In this document: positions 32,326 to 41,694 of the stretch, one piece after another
Layout: every line of letters begins with the position of its first letter
Numbering within the stretch: the first letter of the stretch is position 1
NCBI GenBank assembly: GCA_020747015.1
Contig: JAGTJM010000110.1
Location: forward strand, 1 to 64,000
DNA length: 64,000 nucleotides
Direction: 5' to 3'
Origin: Pyrenochaeta sp. MPI-SDFR-AT-0127
Taxonomy: Eukaryota; Ascomycota; Dothideomycetes; Pleosporales; Cucurbitariaceae
Notes under the pieces: generated by a model
The model's database searches: none
What the model was told of the DNA's origin: nothing
The model's input: the letters and a program-made list of their open reading frames with translations, nothing else
Made by a program: the position numbers and the translations under genes

Positions 32326-34413
32326 TCATAAATCTTGCTCATCCCGGTCAGCCTTACTTCTGGTAGATACTAGGCCACCATAGTCGCTCCAAGTAAGGTA
32401 GGTTCCAATCGCAGCATGATAGGCCAGCTGTCGATTGTTGAACCTCGTGTGCTCTTTCGCTCGGTCAAATCTCGGGGTCACAGCCAGTCCACCACCAGCA
32501 GAAAACGTTGGAGCTAATGATAACAGAAGAGATGAACTATTGGGTCGTATACATGGTGGCAGCAAATTATTTGACTCCATGACACTGATGTTCGAAACAG
32601 TGCATACATCTGCTGCAAGGCCCATTGCCGATGGCAAAGTAGACATGCGTTGTGGATTGAGACCTCCTGGCTGGGACGTATCTACCAATCCATAATCATA
32701 TATTGTGGGTAGTTCAATGGCACTGGATCCTTCAAGATATTCCGTGGAGATGTGTTTTGTTGATGTCTCTTCTATCCGAATGCGTTTTGATGCAGCGGGA
32801 ATCGCGATCAAAGCTTCGCTAGTAACCTGTGTATCTTCTTCGGTATCCTCTTGGTCCCACTCTTCTCTCTTTCTTTTTAATAGTTTTTCTTCATATAATA
32901 GCGTCATCTCAGCATCATGGCGAAATAGGTCACCGGAACAGAGTTCCCCAAAGAGGTTCCGCATACTGACCACTGGTGTCCAATTGTCTTCATCAACTGT
33001 ACAGGGCACGACATCAATGGGACGCAAGGCTTCAATGAGCTTACAGAGCTCCGAATATGACGAGTGCCGAGAGTAAGGGAACCGAATCGTTCGACTCTGT
33101 GGTGATATTCTATTCTGGTTCCTCGGAGCATGAGCTGACAGAACAGAAATCAGTGTCTCGAGCGACGGTTCTCCCTGGCCCTCACTGTGTAATCCTATGT
33201 CGAGATTGAGCTTGCTGTTGCCGTTATTGATCGCTTCTTTGAGTATTTCGCGAAACTTTAAAGATAACTCCTCAGTGTCGCTAGATGCAGCATCAACGTC
33301 CAACAGCGTGCCGGTGTCCACTAAATCACTCATCGCTATCTTTTCTTCCTGATCCAAGTCGCCATTTCCACCCCCTGCTCCTAACTCAGCAATCTCTGCT
33401 CCATTGGTGCGGGTGATTATTGGAATAATGTGTACTATCTTGGAGTCCGTGTCATGGTCCATGGTCTGACAACCCGCGCCGCGTTCACAGCTGTGAACAC
33501 GTACATTCTCCTTAGATGTCAAGCAGCCCGGCTGAATATGGTTCCCGTTCTTAAAGCCACATAATGCAGGCGCTTCGCGTATTTCAAGCCCAGATTCACG
33601 GGCAAACTTATTGTCAGCTGGCACGCGGAGGCCTATTTCTCGGAGCTGTGAACTGTCCAATGTGGAAAGCGAGCCATATAAGCATGCCCGGTAATCGTCG
33701 AGATGAATCCTTGAATTTAAGAAAGTTGAGAGGGCCACCCAAACCTTCTCGTACCCAAAGGTCCAGGAGTGAAAATAGAAGACGGTATCGTCTGAGTAAT
33801 GGCTAAGCTGTTCAAGAAGCTCGCAGATACCTTCTGCTTTACTAGGAAAACTCCGATAAGGTTCGCGCTTTGTGGCAAACGTTGTGTCCAAATACACACA
33901 GTCTAGTTGACGAAGCCCTAAAGTATAGGGTAAAAGCACCGGATTTTGCACCAAAGAGTTTAGCCACCAAGTCTCTGCTCGGATATCACCTGTATATAGT
34001 ACGGCGTTGCCGCCTCCCTCAATAAGGAACATTACAGCGCCGATGCAATGATTCGCGTCAATCAGCGTCACTCTCAGGCTGTTACCCGGCGCGAGTTCGA
34101 TCATTGTCGGCGTATCCAAGGGGAGTGGTTTCGCCAACCTGCGCATGCTCCTGTCGTACGTGACACTGCGACGTTCCAATACTCCTTTCGCAAAGTTGAG
34201 GCGGTGGCAATGCTTTTCTAGTCGGAGCAGTATTTCCCTCGTAGCGGCTGAGCAATACACAAATGGCGGTCGAATTGACTCAAGGCCGCTCAGATGATCG
34301 GAGTGGACATGGCTCAGGAAGCACGCCAAAGGAGGTTTGTGCTCCAGCTGGTGGCGAAAATAATCGATTCTGATCTGGGGAAATTCGGCCACAAGGCCTT
34401 TGAAAGTGGACAT
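32326..34413 (-). CDS. Artemis/SNM1-type DNA-repair metallo-beta-lactamase nuclease
   Basis: A single exon encodes 695 residues. The start MSTFKGLVAEFPQIRIDYF aligns with the N-terminus of Artemis-type (SNM1C) nucleases rather than with the zinc-finger-bearing Pso2 type. The metal site FLSHVHSDHLSG (HxHxDH, residues 35-40), LIDANHCIGAVMFL and the Asp in LYTGDIR are all present. The beta-CASP/DRMBL part is at about 455-490 (RTIRFPYSRHSSYSEL, then ALRPIDVVPCTVD). Such enzymes are 5' exonucleases and hairpin-opening endonucleases used in end joining or crosslink repair in the nucleus. A long, poorly conserved segment (about 290-430) separates the two halves, as in fungal members. The C-terminal 150 residues are disordered. 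Confidence 0.9.
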   Translation of the reverse strand: MSTFKGLVAEFPQIRIDYFRHQLEHKPPLACFLSHVHSDHLSGLESIRPPFVYCSAATREILLRLEKHCHRLNFAKGVLERRSVTYDRSMRRLAKPLPLDTPTMIELAPGNSLRVTLIDANHCIGAVMFLIEGGGNAVLYTGDIRAETWWLNSLVQNPVLLPYTLGLRQLDCVYLDTTFATKREPYRSFPSKAEGICELLEQLSHYSDDTVFYFHSWTFGYEKVWVALSTFLNSRIHLDDYRACLYGSLSTLDSSQLREIGLRVPADNKFARESGLEIREAPALCGFKNGNHIQPGCLTSKENVRVHSCERGAGCQTMDHDTDSKIVHIIPIITRTNGAEIAELGAGGGNGDLDQEEKIAMSDLVDTGTLLDVDAASSDTEELSLKFREILKEAINNGNSKLNLDIGLHSEGQGEPSLETLISVLSAHAPRNQNRISPQSRTIRFPYSRHSSYSELCKLIEALRPIDVVPCTVDEDNWTPVVSMRNLFGELCSGDLFRHDAEMTLLYEEKLLKRKREEWDQEDTEEDTQVTSEALIAIPAASKRIRIEETSTKHISTEYLEGSSAIELPTIYDYGLVDTSQPGGLNPQRMSTLPSAMGLAADVCTVSNISVMESNNLLPPCIRPNSSSLLLSLAPTFSAGGGLAVTPRFDRAKEHTRFNNRQLAYHAAIGTYLTWSDYGGLVSTRSKADRDEQDL

Positions 34414-34687
34414 TGAGTGTGGGCACTCTGCTCTGCCGAAGATGACATTTCCGAGATATTCTTTTCGGCCTTGTTCCAGAAGAATGGCAAGTTGGTCTTG
34501 AAGTCGCGTTCACAGGGTGGTGAGGAGAGTAGACAACCAAATGGGATCGAGCACGTGCGCACCTCTTCAAACGCCACTTCCACCTGCTTTCACAGCGCTA
34601 TCCCATTCGGGCCGAACATCACCACCGGAGAGACGTATAGTCAAAACATGGGAAGGCTTCAATTTCTCCATTTGGCTACTTGGAAAA

Positions 34688-36007
34688 TCACAAGACAAAA
34701 ATATCGCTGACTTTCACAACTTGCCCTGTCGCTATCGATTTGTTCGCACAAACACCTGTCAAGATTGAGAGCGCTCCATCCACATGAGTCGCGGCTCTCA
34801 TGTCCTGGTTGATTCCAGCTCCTTGTTTGCCGAACAAATCTGCTAATAGAACTTCGTCCCCGCCACCATGTGCGCCCACGCTGTCCGGAATCTCGACGTC
34901 TATGGGCTTCTCGAACAACTTTCGCAACGTGATGCTTCGGGTTTCGAGGGAGCCCTCCAGTGACTGATCTCCGCCGCTATTGACATATGAATTTTCGACG
35001 ACTTCCATCTCCAAACGGCCACCTGTGCCATTGAAAGACACACGAAAGCCTTCCCATGGTGCATACGCTGTCAGCGAGTATGTCAGCACCGCACCATTTT
35101 GGTATCGTACGAGCAGGTTCATTGTATCTTCGATGCTGATGCCGTCGCCAAAGACACTCTGGTCGCGATAGTATGCGTCTTCATGCTCTGCGTCGAGGTA
35201 CATCTTCTTAAGCTTATCATTATTCTCCATGTGCAGGGCAAATGGGTCCTTTTTGGCAACCTCGCTTCCATGTGCGCGAGTATAAAAGTCTGTCACGCCC
35301 CGCCCCTCAGCATTTTCGCGCCCATAAAACTTCAAATCGCCCTGTGCATAAACAGTCTTTGGCTGTGAGTCGAGCCAGAAGTTAACGAGGTCGAAATGAT
35401 GGGTGCTTTTGTGCACCAGCAAGCCGCCGCTGTTGCGCTTGTCGCGATGCCAGCGTCGAAAGTAGTCGGCACCGTGGGAGGTGTTGAGCATCCATTCGAA
35501 ATGTATGCTCGTCACTCTGCCGATCGCACCAGAGCGCAAAAGCTCCCAAACTTTGGTATTATGTGGCGCGTATCGGTAGTTGAACGTCACTCGTACTTTC
35601 TTCCCAGTCTTTTCAACAGCATTGAAAATTTCTCGACATCGTGGTGCGTCGATAGTCATGGGCTTTTCTGTCACAACATTGCATCCAAGTTCCAGTGCTC
35701 TTACGATGTAAGTGTTGTGGGTTCGATCGATGGTAGTCACAATGACTTCGTCTGGTTTGGTCTCTTGGATCATGCGGTCAAAGTTTGTAGCTTTGTAAGT
35801 GGGAACCGAGGCATGGCCCAACGATTGCAACTGCTCATTTGCGTAGTCAAGTCTCGTTTGGTTCGTGTCACATAATGCCACGATGACTGATGTTTCTTTG
35901 TAGGTTGTTGCTATTGCCGAATAAAAGAACGAAGAGCGACCGCCGGTGCCAATAAGTGCGTATTTCTTCCGTTGCATATTGTTGTCTACCATCTCGCTGA
36001 TTGTCAT
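34688..36007 (-). CDS. Gfo/Idh/MocA family NAD(P)-dependent oxidoreductase
   Basis: A single exon encodes 439 residues. The N-terminal Rossmann fold has GTGGRS (20-25). The EKPM motif (114-117), where the Lys takes part in catalysis, is followed by VTFNYRYAPHNTKV and the HKSTHHFDLVNFWL segment of the substrate domain. The family oxidises or reduces sugars, inositols and related cyclic or acidic substrates. No signal or membrane segment is present, so it is cytosolic. It is divergent from an MFS carrier across a 537-base gap. That suggests a small catabolic unit in which the carrier imports the substrate. The substrate itself cannot be inferred. Confidence 0.92.
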   Translation of the reverse strand: MTISEMVDNNMQRKKYALIGTGGRSSFFYSAIATTYKETSVIVALCDTNQTRLDYANEQLQSLGHASVPTYKATNFDRMIQETKPDEVIVTTIDRTHNTYIVRALELGCNVVTEKPMTIDAPRCREIFNAVEKTGKKVRVTFNYRYAPHNTKVWELLRSGAIGRVTSIHFEWMLNTSHGADYFRRWHRDKRNSGGLLVHKSTHHFDLVNFWLDSQPKTVYAQGDLKFYGRENAEGRGVTDFYTRAHGSEVAKKDPFALHMENNDKLKKMYLDAEHEDAYYRDQSVFGDGISIEDTMNLLVRYQNGAVLTYSLTAYAPWEGFRVSFNGTGGRLEMEVVENSYVNSGGDQSLEGSLETRSITLRKLFEKPIDVEIPDSVGAHGGGDEVLLADLFGKQGAGINQDMRAATHVDGALSILTGVCANKSIATGQVVKVSDIFVL

Positions 36008-36544
36008 TCAGAGTGAGACGTCAATTTAGTCGTACGAACACCAAGACTTTCAAGCTATAGCCGACGTTTAAGAAAGGAAATACCCCGCCATGAATTATCG
36101 GTATAAAGATTTGTCCCGCTAAGGATTTCTCGATTTTCGGTCGACAATGCTCCGACAATCTGCACCACCTTGTCGATCACTCCTTTAGCCACCGGGTTAA
36201 ACATACCCGACACGGCAAGCCCCACCCGGCCCACCCCCCATGGGGAGATCAGACCAAGGAGACGACCGTCCGATACAACCATGTGGGGAAAATGAACCTG
36301 CTAACAATGCTTACGCATGAGCTGATCGTGCGGTCGAATAGGGTGCTAACGCAGTATTAATGAAGGTAATACGTGGAGATGAATTTCTCCTGCTATGCCT
36401 CCATGACACTGTACTGCAATCCTTTGGCTCATAGGCGAGCCATGTAAAGGTATCTTCCGGGCAGGACTTATGACTGATAAAGAAGGGCGGTTCTAGTAGT
36501 GGAGCATCTGAATTGCCGTCGTTTAACACCATCAATCCGCGGAA
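36008..36544. promoter_or_regulatory. Shared divergent promoter of the oxidoreductase and MFS genes
   Basis: This 537-base region between two divergent starts is the likely site of common regulation. No specific operator could be assigned by eye. Confidence 0.5.
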
Positions 36545-38204
36545 ATGGCGACATCCTCTGAATCCAAAGACACAATCACCCACGTCGAACAGCCAGCTTC
36601 AACTAGTGCCTCTCGTAACATCGATACAGCAGCCAAATTCCTTGCCGATGCACACGTAGAAGATGCATCGTTCACCTACGAAGAAGAACGCGCAGTCCTA
36701 AAACGCATCGACTACCGCGTTCTTCCCTTACTCCTCGGTGCTTACTTCTTCCAACAACTCGACAAATCCTCGTTGTCTTACGTTTCCATCTTCGGCATCA
36801 AAGAAGATGCTCATCTCGTCGGACGCCAGTACTCCTGGCTTGGCTCAATTCTCTACCTCGCACAATTGGTCATGCAACCGCTAGCTGCATTCATTTTGGT
36901 GAAACTGCCGACGGGCAAGGTCATCGCTGCTGCAATTTTCTTGTGGGGAAGCAGCCTCGCCATCATGGCTGCGTGCACCAACTTTCCGAGTCTCCTAGGA
37001 TTACGCTTTGTGCTTGGTTCATTTGAAGCCATGATTGCACCAGCCTGTGTTGCTACTACGACAATGTGGTGGCGTCGTTCTGAGCAGACGCTTCGTACTG
37101 CGTATTGGAACGCGATGAATGGTGTGACATTCATCGTTGGATCACTCTTCACTTACGGCCTCGGACATATTGAAAGTGAAGCGATGTTCAAATATCAGAT
37201 CATCTTCCTATTCTGTGGACTGCTTACCGTCCTTTACGCTTTTGTGGTCCTCGTTTTCATGCCTGATTCGCCGATGAAGGCTAAATATCTCACCGAGCGA
37301 GAGAAAATCATCGCTGTAGAGAGACTCCGGGCGAATCAAATGGGTATTCAATCAGGGCATTGGCGATGGGACCAAGTATGGGAGACTTTTATTGATTTCA
37401 AAACATGGTGCTGGTTTATTGCTATTGTAGCAATCTCGTAAGTGTCCACCTTCGCGAAGTACTGAAGTATTTGGCTTATGCAAGGGCAGCATCGCAAGCG
37501 GTGGTATCTCTACCTTCGGCAACCTCATCATCAAAGACTTTGGGTACTCGAATTTCGAAGCCATTCTCTTCAACATTCCTTTCGGCGTGATCCAAATCGT
37601 CGCCATCCTGGGCTCTAGCTGGGGCGCTACAAAGTTTAAGCGCAAAGGCCTCGCTATCGCTTTGGTCGCCGTCCTTCCCGCGATTGGGACTATCATGATG
37701 CTAACAGTCCCGAGAAAACACAAGGGCGTTTTGCTACTTGGTTACTACTTCGTTTCATGCCTCGCGGCCATAACACCGATAATCTATACCTGGCATGTAC
37801 AAAATACTGCTGGCGATACGAAGAAGAAGTGCACATCAGCCATGGTATTTATAGGAATGTGTACCGGCAATGTTATTGGACCGTTACTCTATTCCCTGGA
37901 TGATGCTCCGTTATACCGCCCCGGCCTCATCAGCAACCTTGTCATGTTCGTCCTCGTTGGCATCATTGCGCTATTGATACCAATGTACCTTGCATTATTG
38001 AACAAGAGGCATGCGAAGAGAAGGGAAGAACTCGGAAAATCAGCTGTGCGCATTGATGAATCAATGTTAAAGAAGGATGAGTTGACCCAGGGCAAGGGTA
38101 TTGACGTGGAGGATGGCGAGGGCCAGACCGGGCCGGGAGGAAACGACAACGGATTCTCGGACTTGACAGACATGGCGAACGAGGATTTTATCTACGTGTA
38201 CTAG
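36545..38204 (+). CDS. MFS transporter, anion:cation symporter (allantoate permease-like), two exons
   Basis: Exons are 36545-37437 and 37490-38204 (GTAAGT donor, GGCAG acceptor), giving 535 residues. The N-terminal cytosolic tail ends at LKRIDYRVLPLLLGAYFFQQLDKSSLSY, the conserved first-helix signature of the Dal5/ACS group of the major facilitator superfamily. GSILYLAQLVMQPLAAFIL, LRFVLGSFEAMIAPACV and MWWRRSEQTLRTAYW are further family landmarks. About twelve membrane spans can be read, with the central loop around residues 235-280. The C-terminal tail is acidic and hydrophilic. These carriers import organic anions such as allantoate, nicotinate, pantothenate or uronates with protons at the plasma membrane. 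Pairing with the divergent oxidoreductase points to uptake of that enzyme's substrate. Confidence 0.92.
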
Positions 38205-38849
38205 GAACACCATGGCATAGGCAGAGGAAACGATGTGCAAAGATCGCACCAACCTTTGAGCAGATAATGATCAAAACTGATCAGAAGAGTTTACTGTTAC
38301 CATTGACTAGAACGTCATCGAACCGTACTATGGATCTGTAGTTGATGAAGACACATTGCGACCATTTAGTGAAGATGCTGATTTATATCCATCAAAGCCT
38401 AAGATTTCTAATCCTTGAAGAGGCAAACATGACGAAGACAAGTTCTGAAGTCTGCCAAAATAATCACCGTGTCTCGCGTTCGTATCAGTGACATGGTGAT
38501 AGCAGTAAAAGACCATACAAGACGACGCTACTATCTCATGAATATAGTTGTCAGGGAATAGTCCACTTGAATGAGATTATGCTAGCCCCACTATACAGCT
38601 TAGATACCTAGTTCTTTGCTTGAATGATGAGAAAGGAAAAACTAACACAAAAATGTGCCCGTCACTTCATTGTGTACGCAGTTGTGATCATGAGATCGAA
38701 CAAGAAAAATACATGTAAGCATGAATTAATGCCATATTAGTGCTTCGTGGAAAACAAAAGATTAATTGTTTAATCTAATAGGGCCTTGAGTTCTCTTGTA
38801 GGATTTCCATTCCCATTTTGGGCTTCTTCTACTGCCCAACACACAATCT
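38205..38849. other. AT-rich intergenic region
   Basis: This holds the MFS 3' end. The sequence is relatively AT-rich and has no supported gene. Confidence 0.45.
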
Positions 38850-40455
38850 CTAGTAAGTAACAAGCGCCTGACTGGTGATACCTTGTCCAAACGACGAGTA
38901 CGATCGGTAACTCCCTTGCAGCGGTCTCCATAGCGCGGCCTGGCATAATGCGTTCATCTCACATGCAGCGCCGCAAGCACCAGCATTGACAGCCCCCATA
39001 TTCACCAACTAGGAACCGGAAATAGCATATGTACTGCAGAAGATTCTGTAGCCATCTCTGCATTTCATGTTTGAGGCCGGGCAGCGACTTGCTGAAAATG
39101 TAGTGTCCAGAACCGAAAACTTCTGAAGTGCCGTGCCACGACAAACAGACGAAGTAAGAGTTGTCCTTGGCATGGTGGAAGTGTCTGAAGCTACTACGGT
39201 TGAGGTACTAAAGGTAGCCTGGCCAAGGCTCGAGACACTTTCAGCTGCCGAGGAGGCGGTAGTCCTAGACGAATAAGTACTGCTAAAGATGGAAGCAGCA
39301 CTGCTGGATGCCAAACTGTTAAAGACCATTGCGATGTTGCAGAGTCAGAGGAAAGAGTCTGTCTCAGTCGTCGACGTCAACCCATGCTCGATCGCACTAT
39401 AGGGGTTACACATTGGGAGCCGATTGCCATGATCACGCGGATTATGGCTGACAGTAACATGATCTGGGTTGTCGGTACATGCAGTTATGTATGCGTCTGT
39501 ATTTGACGCTGGCAGATTCTGGATGAAAGTCCCACTTTGAATTCTTGAATTCCGCCCGATCTAGAGTATCTTGTTAGTGGACCTTTTTTTGGAACAGTGC
39601 ACAGCGTGAAATTTAAGCCTGTAAATCCGAAGCAGTTCGTATGGTTTACAATATTATGTTTGTGTTCAGAGACGTTGGGGAAGGGTTAAATCAAACTGTC
39701 TCGGTACTTTCGCTGTGGCTTTACGTACTCGATACCCTGCGTCGCACTTATTGTTGTTGGTTGCACAGTTGCTTCCACAAGACCCAGTTAAAGAATTGCA
39801 ACTAGAGACAGTTGAATAAGGGCAGATGGGGGCAGATGGCGAGGTTATAGTTGATATCATTGATGTGGCGGTCAGACTACTTAGCGACGATTCTGTTGAC
39901 CATAGAGAGGCTCGTACTAAGCACTGTAGAGCTTAATGACACGATTGAGCCTGACGACGCGGAGCTCAAATTTTGTGAGGATTTAGCCGACGTAGTTGAT
40001 GATGCGAGGCTACTGGAAGACTGACTGAGAATCAAGGACACGTCTGAAGAGGCGAGTGTGGCAGTAGAGGAGGCCGACATCGAAGAACTGCTCCCCGCAG
40101 CGTTACACACCTTAAGATAGGTGGTCCCGAAGCCTCTTGACACCGAAGTGATCTTTCTGTACAATATGCATGTGTAGACCGAGTTCATATTGGGTGAATT
40201 GGTAAGGCCTACATAAGTCTCGCAGTCCAACATTTGTGGAATGAAGACCAACGGGGTTTTTGCCTTCCTAACACCACGTGTTGGACACGCAGAAACACGC
40301 AGAGTTTGAGCAAGAGGTGATTTTGCTAGCCTGAGACCCAAAATCGGCCAAGATGCCATCTGATAAGTGATTAATGATGACTCTAAAGTACCTCGAATTG
40401 CCCAATTTCCAGGATCAAAACTTCGATCGATAGTCACCGGTACTGCTACGTGCAT
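38850..40455 (-). pseudogene. Decayed Ser-rich secreted-type gene with apple-like domain
   Basis: Conserved-looking segments lie in order on the minus strand but cannot be joined into one intact frame. The first (40455-39877) has MLDCETYVGLTNSPNM and a Ser-rich linker. The second (39900-39666) continues that linker in another frame and then has SCNSLTGSCGSNC and KCDAGYR. A possible intron (GTACGT to CTCTAG, about 39729-39561) joins this to the ITACTDNPDHVTV segment. The last part has CPASNMKCRDGYRIFCSTY, then CGAACEMNALCQAALW, resembling fungal PAN/apple-like cysteine domains. That final frame is interrupted by TGA at 39345-39347 and TAG at 39009-39011, the second inside the cysteine domain. 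No signal peptide was found. Unrecognised introns could explain part of the damage, but not easily the stop inside the domain. Confidence 0.5.
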
Positions 40456-40524
40456 TAATTGAAGCAACAGATGAAATTCTTATTCCGCTTGTATGTACAT
40501 TTGACTTGTTTCGCACTTTGGAGA

Positions 40525-41108
40525 CTACCACCCCTCGCCCGGTTTCCGTGCCTGCAGTTTGTCAGTCTCAGAACGTATACCACACTCACAACAGCTTACT
40601 TACCAACAAAGCGCCCTTGCCACCCAACTCTGCCTCAAGGCCATCTGGATATGTCTTCGGCGCGCTGACCTTATCAGGATAGACCTGTTTTACAACCTGG
40701 GCCAGTCCAAGAACAGATGCAACGAAGGTGCCCAGCAGCACAAAGCCCCAGCCGGGCTTGAAGTGGTCGTAGTCGTGCAATGATAACACGCCGAGGATGT
40801 CGTGATCCTCGTGGCAGGGCTCGCCAAAGTTGCGGCGCTCTTGCTTGTCCCAATAATCGCCGTAGGGATCGCGCTTTGAGCGTAACTCGGCGGGGGGGTT
40901 GATGTAGCCGCCATTCTGCTGAGTGTTAGCAACCACAGCAACCACATGGCCATGGCAGGCTGCGCACTTGATTGGGATCAGCGAGCTCGGCTTGCTCAGC
41001 GTTGGTGAGGGCTGTTCGGATCTGTGTGAACTGTGGTCGTTGGTGTGCGGACGCGGGGACGGCAGCCCGGATCAGCGGGCGAGCCGCTACAATGCGCCGG
41101 GAGAGCAT
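40525..41108 (-). CDS. Mitochondrial complex I subunit NDUFB8 (ASHI-type), three exons
   Basis: Exons are 41108-40968, 40918 (or 40915) to 40604, and 40551-40525, giving 159 or 160 residues. The last exon is only 27 bases and adds ARKPGEGW. The N-terminus is an arginine-rich mitochondrial presequence (MLSRRIVAARPLIRAAV). The mature part has NGGYINPPAELRSKRDPYG, DYWDKQERRNFGEP and HEDHDILGVLSLHDYDHF, then one membrane helix (GWGFVLLGTFVASVLGLAQ). These match the NDUFB8 accessory subunit of the membrane arm of NADH:ubiquinone oxidoreductase. Intron 1 ends in a tandem CAGCAG acceptor; use of the downstream site gives DPNQNGGY, closer to the family pattern. It is divergent from SWR1. Confidence 0.87.
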
Positions 41109-41694
41109 GCTGCAAGGCCGTCAGAAGCTTGTACGAGTAGGATTGGGGCGGCGGCATACGTTGCGACGCGGTTGTTGGGGGGCGAACGATGGGTTGCAGG
41201 CTGCGAGTGAGGTTCGCCATGAGCTCACAAGGAAGGCGGAGGGCTTGGCAGGCAGAGACGGGTCTAGCCGTTTCGGGACGGGCGTCTTCCATGTCACACT
41301 ACGGCGTCCACGCGACGAGCCATTCTCTTCTCGGCGTGCGAGTCTGGAGGAAATCTGCATCACTCAATTATATCATGACCAAACTCATCGGCCTGGACAT
41401 TTTCTGCTATTGCGTGCGCGTCAGGGACTCTTCCACGGTGCGGCCGTGCCTTTTAGCGTGACCAATCCAAACATTTATCGCTCGCTTTTCGAGATCTCAC
41501 AACACGACACCAGCCAAACGCTTCATCAGCCCGCATAGCCCGGACGCGAGCCGCAACCCAGAATCCGACCTCGCCACGGCCATCAGCAACTACCAGGCTA
41601 TCTTGCGACTCTGCACTTGGGCCGGTTTATGTCGATTTGGCGGTGCGCCGGGTGGTCTCCAGGCTTCCCAGGCCGCATCCCTCTCCCTTCCTGA
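41109..41694. promoter_or_regulatory. Divergent promoter region of NDUFB8 and SWR1
   Basis: This 586-base region between two divergent starts is GC-rich near the SWR1 side. No TATA box was identified, as is usual for housekeeping genes. Confidence 0.5.
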
